Source: Psychrobacillus psychrotolerans (GTDB lineage: Bacteria > Bacillota > Bacilli > Bacillales_A > Planococcaceae). Taken from it: a DNA stretch of 64,000 nucleotides. Shown in pieces: positions 1-10,059 of the stretch. The stretch is from the NCBI RefSeq assembly GCF_900115805.1, contig NZ_FOXU01000001.1, positions 310,001-374,000 of the forward strand. The letters are read 5' to 3'. A model generated the notes under the pieces. That model was not told the origin of the DNA. It ran no database searches and saw only the letters and a program-made list of their open reading frames with translations. Position numbers and translations under genes: made by a program. Numbering within the stretch: the stretch's first letter is position 1; the number at the start of each line of letters is the position of its first letter.

Positions 1-952
1 CTTCATCAATGATTAATGTAACAGGTACTTTGATACGAGTTCCATCGGTAGCTACTGTAACCTCTTTGTTATCCTGAATTTCAATTTGCAGTAAGTTCTT
101 TCCTTCTTCTACAAAGAGATTAGAAATATCTATCGCAGAAGATAGTAAACCTCCTGGATTTTGACGAACATCAAGTACTAACGCTTTCATGCCCTCTTTT
201 TCCATGGCATCAATCGCTTTTAACAACTCATCATATGTGTTTGTTGAAAAACTCGATATAATAATATGCGCCACTTGATCATCCAACATTTCTGCATATA
301 CCGTTTCAATTGGAATATCGTCACGGACAATTGTTACATCCATTACAGCATTAGTACCACGTTGTATAGATAGAGTTACTTCTGTCCCTTTACTACCACG
401 AATAAGTAATACTGCTTCGGAAGCACTAAATCCTTTAATATCTTTTCCATCTACTGCCATAACTTTATCATTTGGCATCAACCCTGCTTTTTCAGCAGGC
501 GAGTTTTTAATAGGTGACACGATGTTAATAACTCCGTCTACTTCTTGAATCTCTGCACCTATCCCTTGAAAACTCGAAGAAATATTTTCATTGAATTGAG
601 AAGCCTCATCCTGGTTCATATAATCGGAATATGGATCTTCTAAAGCATCAATCATCCCGTTAATAGCGCCATTAATCACAGCTTCTTCATCAACTTCTTT
701 ATAATATTCTTCTTCTAATTTATCGTAAGCCAAATACAATTTAGAGAACTCAGATCGCTCGCTCTTATCACCTGCATTTACATTTACAACTTTTTCATCC
801 CCCCATGTTAACGCAATCAAGGTAACAGCTGCTGTTGCTACAACAAGGGCAAAAATAGTTAATAGGAAAACAAATGGTTTCATTTTAATATATTTGGATG
901 CTGGTTTTATTTCTGTAAATTCTTCTTCGTTATTTTGTTTTTGTTCGTCCAA
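1..952 (-). CDS. S41-family C-terminal processing peptidase, N-terminal part (gene runs off the window)
   Basis: The first 317 codons of a membrane-anchored serine protease of the CtpA/CtpB type are present. A TTG start at 952 follows a well-placed AAGGGTGAAGGA. The product has about 25 cytoplasmic residues, one TM helix at roughly residues 28-50, an extracytoplasmic linker, a PDZ domain around 110-190 (GIGAEI, NSPAEKAGL, VDGKDI), and the start of the protease domain with the conserved LDVRQNPGGLL. The catalytic Ser/Lys region lies left of base 1. The family cleaves exported proteins from the C-terminus; CtpB acts in sporulation signalling. Location beside deoD and yozE recalls B. subtilis ctpA, but I cannot choose between CtpA and CtpB. 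Confidence 0.93.
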   Translation of the reverse strand, partial: MDEQKQNNEEEFTEIKPASKYIKMKPFVFLLTIFALVVATAAVTLIALTWGDEKVVNVNAGDKSERSEFSKLYLAYDKLEEEYYKEVDEEAVINGAINGMIDALEDPYSDYMNQDEASQFNENISSSFQGIGAEIQEVDGVINIVSPIKNSPAEKAGLMPNDKVMAVDGKDIKGFSASEAVLLIRGSKGTEVTLSIQRGTNAVMDVTIVRDDIPIETVYAEMLDDQVAHIIISSFSTNTYDELLKAIDAMEKEGMKALVLDVRQNPGGLLSSAIDISNLFVEEGKNLLQIEIQDNKEVTVATDGTRIKVPVTLIIDE

Positions 953-1032
953 ATCCTTCACCCTTTTCAAAAAACTTCTTTAAATAATGTATGTAATATT
1001 TAATATTTTAAGTCATCGTATTATTTTAAAAA

Positions 1033-1056
1033 AGACTGTCATATAGATGACAGTCT
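1033..1056 (-). terminator. Intrinsic terminator of deoD
   Basis: A 10-bp perfect stem (AGACTGTCAT/ATGACAGTCT) is followed on the minus strand by a TTTTTAAAAT tract, 40 bp past the deoD stop. It separates deoD from the protease gene. Confidence 0.85.
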
Positions 1057-1095
1057 ATTTATGATTGTTATCTTATTCAAAGCTAATAGTAGTTG

Positions 1096-1800
1096 TTAGT
1101 CTTGAATTGCAGCTTCTAATGCAACTACAATCATATCATTGAACGTTGTTTGACGCTCTTCAGAAGAAGTTGCTTCTCCCGTGATAATATGATCACTAAC
1201 TGTTAAAACAGATAATGCTTGACGTCCAAATTTAGCCGCAAGTGTATAAAGAGCTGCTGTCTCCATTTCTACAGCAAGAACTCCGTAGTCCGCCCACTTC
1301 TCATTTTGTGCGTTCTCATTGTAGAATAAATCAGCTGTAAATACATTCCCAACTTTTAAATTCAATCCAGCTTCTTTGCCTGCATTATATGCTTTATACA
1401 GTAAGTCAAAGTCAGCTGTTGGAGCAAAACTTATATCATCCAAAAGAACTTTGTTCATAGATGAATCTGAAGATGCACTTTGAGCAAGAATTACGTCACG
1501 CACTTTCACATCTTTTTGGATTGCACCACAAGTTCCAACTCGGATTAACTTTTGTACATCATACTCATTCATCAATTCTGTAACATAAATAGATATAGAT
1601 GGCACTCCCATTCCTGTACCTTGTACAGAAATACGTTTTCCTTTATAAGTTCCCGTATATCCAAACATGTTACGAACCTCATTATACTGGACAACATCTT
1701 CTAAGAATGTTTCCGCAATATACTTCGCACGTAGTGGATCTCCAGGTAATAGGATTGTGTCTGCAATTTCACCTTTTTTAGCATTAATATGAATACTCAT
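1096..1800 (-). CDS. deoD: Purine nucleoside phosphorylase, DeoD type
   Basis: A 234-residue cytoplasmic enzyme that phosphorolyses purine (deoxy)nucleosides to free base and (deoxy)ribose-1-phosphate for purine salvage. It is full length for the hexameric PNP_UDP_1 family. Visible signatures are the N-terminal [11 protein letters not shown] phosphate-binding loop, the [12 protein letters not shown] family motif, [16 protein letters not shown] in the ribose site and LTVSDH near the purine-binding Asp. The ATG follows GAGGTTAATTAA. It is monocistronic by its own terminator downstream and sits next to yozE, as in other Bacillales. The assignment is secure. Confidence 0.97.
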   Translation of the reverse strand: MSIHINAKKGEIADTILLPGDPLRAKYIAETFLEDVVQYNEVRNMFGYTGTYKGKRISVQGTGMGVPSISIYVTELMNEYDVQKLIRVGTCGAIQKDVKVRDVILAQSASSDSSMNKVLLDDISFAPTADFDLLYKAYNAGKEAGLNLKVGNVFTADLFYNENAQNEKWADYGVLAVEMETAALYTLAAKFGRQALSVLTVSDHIITGEATSSEERQTTFNDMIVVALEAAIQD

Positions 1801-1871
1801 TTAATTAACCTCATTTCTAATACGTTTCGGCTTAATGATACCGTTTTTTTCCTATAATTGCAATGAACTTG

Positions 1872-2093
1872 CTACTTAGAATCCTCTATATAATACTCCC
1901 ATATTTCATCAAATACAGTTGCAGGCATATTCGGATCTGCTAGCTCTTCAATATACAACGAAACTTTATCGAAAGAAGTTTCTGCTTTTGGAAAATCGTG
2001 GTGATTAAACATACTATTAGCAAATACTGCCTTTTCATCATCCTTTTGACCCCCACGATACTTTAATGCAAATAAATAAAACGATTGTCTCAT
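1872..2093 (-). CDS. yozE: YozE-family small protein (UPF0346)
   Basis: A 73-residue cytoplasmic protein matching the YozE SAM-like fold family: N-terminal SFYLFALKYRG, central FANSMFNHHDFPK, and C-terminal FDEIWEYYIE. The function is unknown in all members I know of. The ATG at 2093 is preceded by a GGAGGGAAATTTT region. It is transcribed toward deoD with a 70-bp gap. The family call rests on overall sequence pattern and length. Confidence 0.85.
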   Translation of the reverse strand: MRQSFYLFALKYRGGQKDDEKAVFANSMFNHHDFPKAETSFDKVSLYIEELADPNMPATVFDEIWEYYIEDSK

Positions 2094-2213
2094 AAAATTT
2101 CCCTCCTTTAGTCCTGAAGACTTATAAAAAAATAAAAAAATGTAGATAATTCAAACTAAAACAAGTAAACTTAAAAATGATAATAGTTTGACATATTGAA
2201 AGGATTGGTCTGA

Positions 2214-4079
2214 TTGAGAAGTAATACTACCAGGAATTTGAAATCCTTGAAATTCCCCTCTATAAAAAGAAATCGAACGAGTAAAGAAAAAGCTAAACGG
2301 GAAAATCCTTTATCTCTTTTTAAAAGATTAAAGAAAAAGGATAATAAATTAGATAATAATGATACATCCAAAGGGAGTTTCTTACAATCCATACGAGGGC
2401 GAGTATTAATAATATTCACCGTTCTTATCATTATTTTAATATTAATGCTTGTACTGACCTCTACCAAAATGTTCTCTGCTCAACAAGCTCTAGAGAAATT
2501 TACAAATGTGGATATAAAAGAGCAGATGATGGTCAATCAGATTGCGACCGAAATAGCTCAACTTGCCAATGCAGAACAAAGTTATATTATTACCGGTAAG
2601 CAAAATTATATGGCAAGCTATAAAAAATATAAAGACTCAACTATTACACATATTAAACAATTAACAGAAACATATAAAAATCGTCCAGAAGAATCACAAA
2701 AATTACAATCAATTGATCAATTTTTCACAACATACTTAGGATACTCAGAACGAGTAATCAAAATTCGTGATGAACAAGGTATAGAGGCAGCACAAAAGTT
2801 AGTCAATACAGGAAATGGTAAAACTGCGATGAATTATGTGGATGTACATATCGCTGCAATGAATGAAATTCTGGAGAAGAAAAACATTGAGCAAATTGCT
2901 TTGTTAAAAAAAGAAAATAATACATCACTTATATTATTCATAGCACTTACTGTTTTTTCTGTCATACTTACTTTGTCATTTGGTATTTTCCTTTTCTATT
3001 CTATTAAGCGGAGTACTAATGCTATAAACCGCTCTATATTAGATATTGCTCAAGCTGGTGGAGATTTAACTAGACGAGTAAAAGTTAGATCAAAAGATGA
3101 ATTTTCCGAGATAGCTATGAGTACGAATGTATTAATATCATCCATAGCAGACCTTGTAAGAAGAGTGAGAGAGCTTACCGTAAACGTCTCGGCTAGTGGT
3201 CAAGAATTAATGGCTTCCTCAGACGAAACCGCCTTAACGATACAATCTATTGCTGATTCTACCAACGAAATTGCTGTCGGTAGTGATCAAACATTAAGAA
3301 GTATGACGGAAGCAATTCAAAAGATGAATTCATTAGAAGAAGCAACAAGGTACTTAAACAATGATGCGCAATCAGTTAAACAAGCTACCGATCACATGAT
3401 TGAAGCTGCTCAAAAAGGTGGAGAATCTGTACAGCATTCATCCAACGTAATGATGAGTATCGAAGAAACAATGGCTAATACGACTCAAACTGTAGAATCA
3501 CTTGGTATCAAATCTCACGAAATTACATCCATTATAAAAACGATAACAGCTATTGCAGAACAAACAAATCTTCTAGCATTAAATGCTGCAATTGAAGCTG
3601 CTCGTGCAGGAGAACATGGCAGAGGATTTGCCGTTGTTGCTGATGAGGTTAGAAAGTTAGCGGAACAATCCCAGAAGGCTGCAAAAGAAGTTACTGGCAT
3701 TGTAACTTCTATACAAACTGAAGTTACTTCTATTGTTAAACAAAATAAAGAAGGTGTCGAAAGTGTAATTCGCGGAGTTGAAGTTGCAAACGAAACGAAT
3801 ACTTCACTAGACCAAATTATGAATCAAACAAATGAAACTATTTCCATCATCGATAAGATGGTAAAACAAATCGAAGAAACACTAAACTTTAGTCAAGAAG
3901 TTGCTGCATCTTTTATAGAAGTAACGCAAATTGCCGAAAATACAGCATCCAACACGGAAACGTCCGCTGCTGCTGCTGAACAAGGATCTGCTGCAATGCA
4001 AGAAATTAATGCATCTGCTGTGGAATTATCGCACCAAGCAGATGAATTAAGTAAAGTAGTAAATGAATTCAAACTATAA
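2214..4079 (+). CDS. Methyl-accepting chemotaxis protein with extracytoplasmic helical sensor
   Basis: A 621-residue transmembrane chemoreceptor. TTG at 2214 is preceded by AAAGGA with 9-nt spacing. It has a lysine/arginine-rich cytoplasmic tail of about 60 residues, longer than usual. TM1 is around 63-84, an alpha-helical four-helix-bundle (CHASE3-like) ligand domain around 85-235, TM2 around 236-262, then HAMP and the signalling coiled coil. The hairpin tip at about 447-490 holds the family motif around [20 protein letters not shown], which contacts CheA/CheW. The gene stands alone with its own terminator; the ligand cannot be inferred. The basic N-terminal extension could be an over-called start, although no better RBS lies downstream. 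Confidence 0.93.
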   Translation: MRSNTTRNLKSLKFPSIKRNRTSKEKAKRENPLSLFKRLKKKDNKLDNNDTSKGSFLQSIRGRVLIIFTVLIIILILMLVLTSTKMFSAQQALEKFTNVDIKEQMMVNQIATEIAQLANAEQSYIITGKQNYMASYKKYKDSTITHIKQLTETYKNRPEESQKLQSIDQFFTTYLGYSERVIKIRDEQGIEAAQKLVNTGNGKTAMNYVDVHIAAMNEILEKKNIEQIALLKKENNTSLILFIALTVFSVILTLSFGIFLFYSIKRSTNAINRSILDIAQAGGDLTRRVKVRSKDEFSEIAMSTNVLISSIADLVRRVRELTVNVSASGQELMASSDETALTIQSIADSTNEIAVGSDQTLRSMTEAIQKMNSLEEATRYLNNDAQSVKQATDHMIEAAQKGGESVQHSSNVMMSIEETMANTTQTVESLGIKSHEITSIIKTITAIAEQTNLLALNAAIEAARAGEHGRGFAVVADEVRKLAEQSQKAAKEVTGIVTSIQTEVTSIVKQNKEGVESVIRGVEVANETNTSLDQIMNQTNETISIIDKMVKQIEETLNFSQEVAASFIEVTQIAENTASNTETSAAAAEQGSAAMQEINASAVELSHQADELSKVVNEFKL

Positions 4080-4173
4080 TTTCGTTACCCCCAAAAGACC
4101 AGACGATCCTAATTCAATCGTTCTCGAAGGCTTTAGACAGACGGTTGCTAATGATTACTGAAAGAAAATTTTT

Positions 4174-4229
4174 AGAGATGCTAGTTTGATTGTGACGGAC
4201 GTCACAACGAACCAGCATCTCTTTTTTTT
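4174..4229 (+). terminator. Intrinsic terminator of the chemoreceptor gene
   Basis: The outer stem AGAGATGCT/AGCATCTCT is followed by eight T. It encloses a second perfect inverted repeat, TGTGACG-GA-CGTCACA (4191-4206). It lies about 95 bp after the stop codon. Confidence 0.85.
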
Positions 4230-4495
4230 GGTAATTTTATGGCGTTTGCCTGTCCGGTCACCCTTCTACAACTCCTCGAAACAGGTAAGTCCATTTCGGA
4301 TAACAAGAGAAAAAATACTTTCTTATTCATTGAGGAAGCTTTCGAAAATGCAATTTCACTAATTTAGGTAGTACAAACCGAAAGATAATGCTCTTAGTCT
4401 TCCGTTCCGTTAACTACCTTAAACGGAGATCATAGCGGTACTATTGGTTGATTAACGGGAACCCAAAATACACGCGAAAACTTGTTACTTTAACT
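4230..4495. other. Intergenic region without a gene
   Basis: No open frame with an RBS on either strand. It contains one copy of a short interspersed sequence (4294-4323) that recurs at 58264-58290, and a CCGGACAGGCAAACGCCAT-like element on the minus strand resembling a stretch near 49366. Otherwise I see nothing recognisable. Confidence 0.5.
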
Positions 4496-4528
4496 AAAAA
4501 AAGGAAGTGGATTCCCCACTTCCTTTTT
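4496..4528 (-). terminator. Terminator of msrA-msrB
   Basis: A 13-bp stem (AAAAAGGAAGTGG/CCACTTCCTTTTT), U-rich on both sides and so potentially bidirectional, sits 14 bp beyond the msrB stop. Confidence 0.88.
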
Positions 4529-4541
4529 AGTTATTCATTTA

Positions 4542-4952
4542 TTAAAATAATCTACTATACTCTTCATAGCCTTCTTCAGCTAATTTTTCCTTTGGTACAA
4601 ATCGTAGTGCTGCAGAATTGATACAGTACCGTAGCCCAGTTTCTTCCTTAGGTCCATCCGGGAACACATGTCCAAGATGAGAGTCTGCAGTTTTACTACG
4701 CACTTCTACTCTTCTCATGCCATGGGTATCATCAAACTTCTCTAAAACCTCATGTTCTTCAATAGGTCGAGTAAAGCTTGGCCAACCACAACCTGCATCA
4801 TATTTATCTTTTGAATGGAAAAGAGGTTTGCCAGATACTATGTCTACATATATGCCTTCATCAAAATGCTGATCATACTCACCTTGAAATGGAGGCTCCG
4901 TACCATTTTGTTGGGTTACATAAAATTGCATTTCTGTTAAATTCTCTTTCAT
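4542..4952 (-). CDS. msrB: Peptide-methionine (R)-S-oxide reductase
   Basis: A 136-residue cytoplasmic enzyme that reduces the R epimer of methionine sulfoxide in oxidised proteins. Motifs: CGWPSF (Cys55), [17 protein letters not shown] around 81-97, and the catalytic RYCINS (Cys110). The zinc CXXC pairs of some MsrB proteins are absent, as in B. subtilis. The start codon directly abuts the msrA stop (TAAATG), and the SD AAGGAGGGG lies inside the last codons of msrA, so translation is probably coupled. With msrA it forms a two-gene repair operon covering both sulfoxide epimers. Confidence 0.97.
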   Translation of the reverse strand: MKENLTEMQFYVTQQNGTEPPFQGEYDQHFDEGIYVDIVSGKPLFHSKDKYDAGCGWPSFTRPIEEHEVLEKFDDTHGMRRVEVRSKTADSHLGHVFPDGPKEETGLRYCINSAALRFVPKEKLAEEGYEEYSRLF

Positions 4953-5474
4953 TTATAGCCCCTCCTTTATACTTTCCACAAATGCCGCTCTCCCTGATCC
5001 CGTAAAATAGCCATTATAGTGTGCAGGGTTTTTCTTATAATAATCTTGATGATACTCCTCTGCAGGGTAAAACTCCGCGGCAGGTAGTATTTTCACTGCA
5101 ATTTTAGCTTTAAATTTCCCTGAAGCATCCAAAGCATCCTTAGAAGCGATTGCTTTTTCTTTTTGCTCTTCTGTATGATAAAAAATAGCAGTTTGATAAG
5201 ATGATCCTCGGTCAAAAAATTGACCATTGTCATCAGTTGGATCTATATTCAGCCAAAAAATTTCTAATAAACGATCATATGAAAAAATAGCTGGGTCAAA
5301 AGTGATTTGTACTGCTTCATAATGTCCAGTTGCATTAGAACAAACTTGTTCGTATGTCGGATTAGGTACATGTCCACCCGTATATCCTGAGATTACTTTT
5401 TCAATTCCATCGTACGAATCAAAAGGCTTCACCATACACCAAAAACAGCCGCCCGCAAAAGTTGCTTTTTCCAT
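4953..5474 (-). CDS. msrA: Peptide-methionine (S)-S-oxide reductase
   Basis: A 173-residue MsrA. The signature GCFWCM with catalytic Cys10 and second Cys13 is at the N-terminus; SGYTGG, the TGHYEAVQ segment and [10 protein letters not shown] follow. The length fits the bacterial family. It reduces S-methionine sulfoxide with thioredoxin-type electron donors. The ATG is preceded by ATAGGAGGCAAAAC. It lies upstream of msrB and 11 bp after ypmS, so a longer ypmR-ypmS-msrA-msrB transcription unit is plausible. Confidence 0.97.
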   Translation of the reverse strand: MEKATFAGGCFWCMVKPFDSYDGIEKVISGYTGGHVPNPTYEQVCSNATGHYEAVQITFDPAIFSYDRLLEIFWLNIDPTDDNGQFFDRGSSYQTAIFYHTEEQKEKAIASKDALDASGKFKAKIAVKILPAAEFYPAEEYHQDYYKKNPAHYNGYFTGSGRAAFVESIKEGL

Positions 5475-5485
5475 TGTTTTGCCTC

Positions 5486-6058
5486 CTATTCTTTCGGTAT
5501 TACAATCTCAAGCGTAATGATATCCTCTGCTAAATTCAACTCTTTTGCTCGAACTCCAACTCCAGAGTCCATGGGAATATCAGATAATTGAATGAGGACT
5601 TCTTCTTTTTCTGGATCTACCACCATCCATTTTGGAAGCTCAATCGAATCTCTCAGAAGCTTTAAAATGGTTTCGGGATCCAAACTTAATCGTCCAATTT
5701 CGACGGAAGATTGCTCTAAACGAATATTTCCATTCTCTTCTACATATGGTTCAAAAAACATTCTTACCGGCAAGTTAATAGAAAAAGCAGTGAACTCTGA
5801 TGACAAAACAATTTGATCATCCACTGATATTTGAAGGGGAAGAGGCTTATCTCCCATCGCCTTTTTAAGATAAGTATTGGCAATAGCTTGAAAATCCTCT
5901 TTCGTAGCGTTTACAGTTAACACATTTCCTTCTGCTGGTGTGTTTGTTTCCTCTATCCATACAGACTCAACAGGAGCTGTTATCCAATAAACAACAGTTC
6001 CAATACTGCCGATCAAAAGTAGTACTAATAAAAAAAACGCGATTTTCCACTTATTCAA
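5486..6058 (-). CDS. ypmS: YpmS-family membrane-anchored protein (DUF2140)
   Basis: A 190-residue protein with a single N-terminal TM helix (about residues 5-27) and an extracytoplasmic remainder. Position immediately after a YpmR-type lipase and the conserved features ([43 protein letters not shown]) match YpmS/DUF2140. The biochemical role is unknown. The family is usually found next to ypmR, which supports a shared envelope role (inference). Confidence 0.88.
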   Translation of the reverse strand: MNKWKIAFFLLVLLLIGSIGTVVYWITAPVESVWIEETNTPAEGNVLTVNATKEDFQAIANTYLKKAMGDKPLPLQISVDDQIVLSSEFTAFSINLPVRMFFEPYVEENGNIRLEQSSVEIGRLSLDPETILKLLRDSIELPKWMVVDPEKEEVLIQLSDIPMDSGVGVRAKELNLAEDIITLEIVIPKE

Positions 6059-6070
6059 TCCATCAACTCC

Positions 6071-6877
6071 CTAAAACAACAATTCCCTGTTATCCTCATC
6101 TATTAAACCACAATCTTGCATTGAGCTAACTATTTCATCTATAACAAGCTGATATCCCTTGCTATTGGGATGGAAAAAGTCTGTATGATAAACCAAATTT
6201 GTATTTGTTACGAAAAGATGATCGATTGGTATAAAACAAGCATTCATATCATCTTCAGCCATCTCTTCGATAGCTTCATTCCAATTATTTAAAATTAAAT
6301 CAAATTCAGATTTCTCATCTGTAACAATCGTAATAGGATTATATAAACCCATGATGATAATTGGGGCAGTACTATTAATCTCCCTAATCTCATCAAGAAT
6401 CTGTTCATAATTCTTTTCGAATTTATTTAATTCCTTTTCAAAAGCCTCTACTTTCAAATTAAACAAATCTTTTTTTATTACTTTCATGATGTCATTTCCA
6501 CCAATAGTTAAAGTAATTAAATGAGCTTTCCGGATATGATGATCAATATCTCCAGCTTTTAACATTTTTAATAGTTGATCACTTCTGCGCCCTCTTTTTG
6601 CAGTATTGGTTAAATCTACAGCTTCTATTCCATTATATTGTGAAAAATGTTGCTGGAGCCTTCCAAAGTATCCTTCCCTCTTTAACTCATCTCCAACTCC
6701 TTGTGTTAAAGAATCTCCCAGCCCAACGACTTCTATCGTTCTCGGGAAGAACTGAAAAGGAATAACATAATCTTCAAAAAGCACATCCTGTTTTTCCGAA
6801 AAGCTAACCTCCACCATATCATTGGAATTACATCCTACTAGAAAGATAACGCTTATAATAATTATTAAATATCTCAT
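6071..6877 (-). CDS. ypmR: YpmR-like SGNH/GDSL-family lipoprotein hydrolase
   Basis: A 268-residue exported esterase/lipase-like protein. The ATG at 6877 has AAAAGGGG nine bases upstream; a TTG nine codons earlier lacks an RBS. The signal peptide ends in lipobox LVGC (Cys16), so it should be a lipoprotein. SGNH motifs: GDSLTQG with Ser56, GGND at 126-129, and a terminal DFFHPNSKGY supplying Asp and His. The family hydrolyses acyl esters, but the natural substrate is unknown. It precedes ypmS by 12 bp as a probable pair. A terminator lies between it and degV. Confidence 0.93.
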   Translation of the reverse strand: MRYLIIIISVIFLVGCNSNDMVEVSFSEKQDVLFEDYVIPFQFFPRTIEVVGLGDSLTQGVGDELKREGYFGRLQQHFSQYNGIEAVDLTNTAKRGRRSDQLLKMLKAGDIDHHIRKAHLITLTIGGNDIMKVIKKDLFNLKVEAFEKELNKFEKNYEQILDEIREINSTAPIIIMGLYNPITIVTDEKSEFDLILNNWNEAIEEMAEDDMNACFIPIDHLFVTNTNLVYHTDFFHPNSKGYQLVIDEIVSSMQDCGLIDEDNRELLF

Positions 6878-6897
6878 TTGCAGAAACCCCTTTTGGT

Positions 6898-6930
6898 AAA
6901 ACAAAAGCAGGGAAAAATACGCTTCCCTGC
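6898..6930 (-). terminator. Terminator after degV
   Basis: GCAGGGA/TCCCTGC stem followed on the minus strand by TTTTGTTTT, directly between the degV stop and ypmR. ypmR therefore needs its own promoter or read-through. Confidence 0.85.
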
Positions 6931-6944
6931 CCTCTGCCTTTTAC

Positions 6945-7784
6945 CTATTCAGTCATATACATAAATCCAATTGCTCCTGGTCCTGTATGCGTACTAATAA
7001 CGGGAGAGGTAAACGAAACTTGGATGTCTAAAAAACCTGACTCCTTTATTAAATTCATCAAAGGAGTCGCCATAGAAAACCCATTTGCATGCGAAATACC
7101 TACTGCTTTGACCACTTTCCCTTTTGTATCAGCTATATACCGGTCAAATAAGTAATTAACAACTTGTTTATGACTTCTTACTTTTGCAATCGGTGTATAC
7201 TCACCACCCGCTAAGCTTGCAATTGGTTTAATAGAAAGTAATGAACCGAGCATTGCCTTTCCTTTTCCAATTCGTCCACCTTTAACAAGGTTATCCAAAG
7301 TATCTACGACTACAAATAAATCAGACTTGCTACGAATATCTTCCACTTTTTGAATGATTGCTTCTTTTGTCTCGCCATTGGAAGCCATTCTAGCTGCTTC
7401 TTCCACTTGAAATAGTAATGCAAACGATATAAATTTCGAATCGATTACAGTAACATCTGCAGTTGACATTTCAGCAGCTGCTTGTGCTGATTTGACAGTT
7501 CCACTCATGCCACCAGTCATATGTATAGAGATAATTTGATCACCATTTTTACCTAGCTCGTCGTATAATTCTTTAAACACTCCTGATGATGGCTGCGATG
7601 ATTTTGGCAGTTCTTTAGATGTCGCCATTTTTTCTAAAAATTCCTCTGGGTTTATATCTACTCCGTCGATATATGATTCACCATCAATATGAATAGTCAA
7701 AGGTACTACATGTATATTATATTGTTCTATCAGGGCTGATGTTAAATCCGCTGTAGAATCAGTTACTATATGAACTTTCGGCAT
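6945..7784 (-). CDS. DegV-family fatty-acid-binding protein
   Basis: A 279-residue cytoplasmic EDD-fold protein. It has the N-terminal HIVTDSTADL, the SSQPSSGVF loop, and TGGMSGTVKSAQ, where the binding residues for the acyl chain head group lie. The family (DegV/FakB) presents fatty acids to FakA kinase; no fakA is visible here. RBS AAGGGAAGGGATAGC precedes the ATG. It has its own terminator downstream. The exact ortholog (DegV versus another FakB paralog) cannot be decided from the sequence. Confidence 0.93.
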   Translation of the reverse strand: MPKVHIVTDSTADLTSALIEQYNIHVVPLTIHIDGESYIDGVDINPEEFLEKMATSKELPKSSQPSSGVFKELYDELGKNGDQIISIHMTGGMSGTVKSAQAAAEMSTADVTVIDSKFISFALLFQVEEAARMASNGETKEAIIQKVEDIRSKSDLFVVVDTLDNLVKGGRIGKGKAMLGSLLSIKPIASLAGGEYTPIAKVRSHKQVVNYLFDRYIADTKGKVVKAVGISHANGFSMATPLMNLIKESGFLDIQVSFTSPVISTHTGPGAIGFMYMTE

Positions 7785-7844
7785 ATGCTATCCCTTCCCT
7801 TCCTACTTATTACTATTATAAGAAGAATACTGGTGTTCTGTAAA

Positions 7845-8579
7845 CTATTTGATAGCTGAACTCATAAAATCGATTTCTTTAGCAATGATTGTGTGTAAAT
7901 CCTCTATAATTTTGCTCGGTTCATTGTGGGCAATATTCTCTACAGTGTATGTGGGTAACACGCTTATTTGAACGTTAGCAGGACAAATTTTATTATTATT
8001 TTTTTCCATAATGTTTGAAGTGCCATATATGGCTATTGGAACAATTGGAACATTGGCCATTTTTGCAATTCGTACAAATCCTGATTTAAAATCCCCTACT
8101 TCTCCTCCCTTGCTTCTTGTACCTTCTGGGAAGATTAAAATAGAGTGCCCCTTTTTTAAAATGTTCACAGTATCCTCAATTGACTGATAGGAACTTTTTC
8201 GATTGGACCTATCTAAAAATACACAATTCATTTCTTCCATCCACTGCGAGATAATGGGAAGTTTTTTTACTTCTATTTTCGATATGAATCCGAAAGGTTT
8301 GGGAATATACGCTAGTAAACTTGGAATATCGAAATTCCCTTCATGGTTGGAAATAAACAACACAGGTCCACTTGGAAGATTTTCTTCCCCTTGAAATCTG
8401 AAAGTACTTTTCGTTCTTTGTAGAATTCCACTTGACCATAATTGAGGCACACGATGAACAAGTCGATCATATTGCTCCGTAGTAATCATATTCTTTTGCT
8501 TTTTAATAGTTATTAATTTAGATAAAGAAACTGGTAAATATCCAAACAAAAATCCAAAAGTTCTTAGACTCGAAAACAA
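7845..8579 (-). CDS. 1-acyl-sn-glycerol-3-phosphate acyltransferase (PlsC-type)
   Basis: A roughly 244-residue membrane-associated acyltransferase of phospholipid synthesis. Motif I is NHEGNFD (about 78-84, HX4D) and motif III FPEGTRSKGG; a later IVPIAIYGTS completes the family pattern. The start is uncertain. No RBS precedes the ATGs at 8630 and 8603, which lie inside dfrA. AAAGG at 8592-8596 best suits TTG 8579 (12 nt) or GTG 8588 (3 nt). Either way translation begins at the dfrA stop, so it is coupled to dfrA, an arrangement I recall for B. subtilis (YpkP-like position). Confidence 0.9.
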   Translation of the reverse strand: MFSSLRTFGFLFGYLPVSLSKLITIKKQKNMITTEQYDRLVHRVPQLWSSGILQRTKSTFRFQGEENLPSGPVLFISNHEGNFDIPSLLAYIPKPFGFISKIEVKKLPIISQWMEEMNCVFLDRSNRKSSYQSIEDTVNILKKGHSILIFPEGTRSKGGEVGDFKSGFVRIAKMANVPIVPIAIYGTSNIMEKNNNKICPANVQISVLPTYTVENIAHNEPSKIIEDLHTIIAKEIDFMSSAIK

Positions 8580-8580
8580 A

Positions 8581-9069
8581 TTATTCACTAACCTTTCGTT
8601 CATAAACCAAATAAGCATAAGTAATACCATCTGGCGTTTTCATATCTTCCGTTGTTTCAACTAACACCCAGTCATCACCATATGGCGGGAAATAAGTATC
8701 TCCTTCAAAACTTTGTTGGATAAAAGTTATATAAAGTCTATCTGCTTTAGGTAAAACAGCTCGAAAAATTTGTTCACCCCCAATTACCATTACTTCTTCA
8801 TGATGAGCAGAGGCTATTTCAATTGCCTCAACTAGGTCTGTCACTACCTCAGCACCCTCAATTTTATAATCGAGATTTCTCGAGACGATAATATTTTTCC
8901 GTCCTGGTAGCACTCGCCCGATGGATTCAAATGTATTTCTTCCCATTACAATGGCTTTGTCCATCGTTGTTTTTTTAAAGTAAGCAAGATCACCTGGAAT
9001 ATACCAAGGCATTTTGTTTTCAAATCCAATTACTCGATTAGGATCATGTGCAACAATTAGTGAAATCAT
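8581..9069 (-). CDS. dfrA: Dihydrofolate reductase
   Basis: A 162-residue cytoplasmic enzyme reducing dihydrofolate with NADPH. Signature residues: IVAHDPNRVIGFENKMPW at the N-terminus, DLAYFKKTT with the substrate-binding Asp, MGRNTFESIG, IIVSRN, and VIGGEQIF. Full length. It lies 18 bp after thyA, so the two enzymes of thymidylate/folate cycling are co-transcribed. The ATG is preceded by AGAGGAGGAAACAA. Confidence 0.98.
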   Translation of the reverse strand: MISLIVAHDPNRVIGFENKMPWYIPGDLAYFKKTTMDKAIVMGRNTFESIGRVLPGRKNIIVSRNLDYKIEGAEVVTDLVEAIEIASAHHEEVMVIGGEQIFRAVLPKADRLYITFIQQSFEGDTYFPPYGDDWVLVETTEDMKTPDGITYAYLVYERKVSE

Positions 9070-9087
9070 TTGTTTCCTCCTCTAATT

Positions 9088-10032
9088 TTATACGGCAATT
9101 GGTGCCTTAATTCGCGGATGCGGATCATAACCCTCTAAGGCAATATCTTCTATTTCAAAATCAAAAATAGACTCTTTTTGGTCGTTCAATAGAAGTTGTG
9201 GCAATGCACGCGGCTCTCTTTCCAATTGAGTTGTCACCTGTTCCATATGATTTACATACAAATGAGCGTCTCCTAAAGTATGTACAAATTCTCCAACTTC
9301 TAAATGGCATTCTTTAGCTATTAAATGTGTTAATAAAGCATATGAGGCAATATTAAAGGGAACTCCTAAAAATACATCCGCACTACGCTGATAGAGCTGA
9401 CAAGATAACTTGCCATTTGCAACATAAAATTGCATAAAGGCGTGACATGGTGGTAAAGCCATTTCATCTACCTCTGCCGGGTTCCATGCAGTAATGATAT
9501 GTCTTCTAGAGTCTGGATTTACTTTAATCTGCTCTATAACATTACGCAATTGGTCAATCGTTTGACCATCCATCGTCGGCCAAGATCTCCATTGACGGCC
9601 ATAGACTGGACCTAAGTCACCAAATTCTTCTGCAAATGCATCTTCCGATAATATCTTTTCGCAGAATAGATCCATTTGCTGTTGCACAACATTTTTAAAT
9701 TCCGGATCCTTTGCTGCCCGAACACCAAAATTTGTCATGTCAGGTCCCGTATATTCTTCACTGTTTACCCATTTTTCAAACGCCCATTCATCCCAAATAT
9801 GATTATTAGCTTGTATAAGTGTTTTGACATTTGTATCACCTTTTAAAAACCATAGTAGCTCGCTGACTACTAAACGAAATGCCGTCTTTTTTGTGGTAAG
9901 AAGAGGAAATCCTTCTGACAGATCAAAGCGCATTTGATAACCGAAAACGCTTTTTGTACCAGTTCCGGTCCGATCTCCTTTTGTAACTCCACTATTCATA
10001 ATATGTTTACACAAAGTAAGGTATTGCTCCAT
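9088..10032 (-). CDS. thyA: Thymidylate synthase, long ThyA form
   Basis: A 314-residue homodimeric enzyme making dTMP from dUMP and methylene-THF. It carries RTGTGT for phosphate binding, the catalytic Cys196 in LPPCHAF, the [18 protein letters not shown] block and [11 protein letters not shown] at the C-terminus. About 50 extra residues between 85 and 135 mark the long Lactobacillus/Staphylococcus-type ThyA rather than the 264-residue form. RBS AAAGAGGGATATGAC precedes the ATG. First gene of thyA-dfrA-acyltransferase; a truncated ypjP-like 3' end and terminator lie directly upstream. Confidence 0.98.
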   Translation of the reverse strand: MEQYLTLCKHIMNSGVTKGDRTGTGTKSVFGYQMRFDLSEGFPLLTTKKTAFRLVVSELLWFLKGDTNVKTLIQANNHIWDEWAFEKWVNSEEYTGPDMTNFGVRAAKDPEFKNVVQQQMDLFCEKILSEDAFAEEFGDLGPVYGRQWRSWPTMDGQTIDQLRNVIEQIKVNPDSRRHIITAWNPAEVDEMALPPCHAFMQFYVANGKLSCQLYQRSADVFLGVPFNIASYALLTHLIAKECHLEVGEFVHTLGDAHLYVNHMEQVTTQLEREPRALPQLLLNDQKESIFDFEIEDIALEGYDPHPRIKAPIAV

Positions 10033-10059
10033 GTCATATCCCTCTTTCCGTTTTCATAC

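Noticed and set aside
4080-4173. Possible c-di-GMP or other riboswitch after the chemoreceptor gene
   Set aside because: Located downstream, not upstream, of a gene, and the conserved core sequences are absent; only the terminator is supported.
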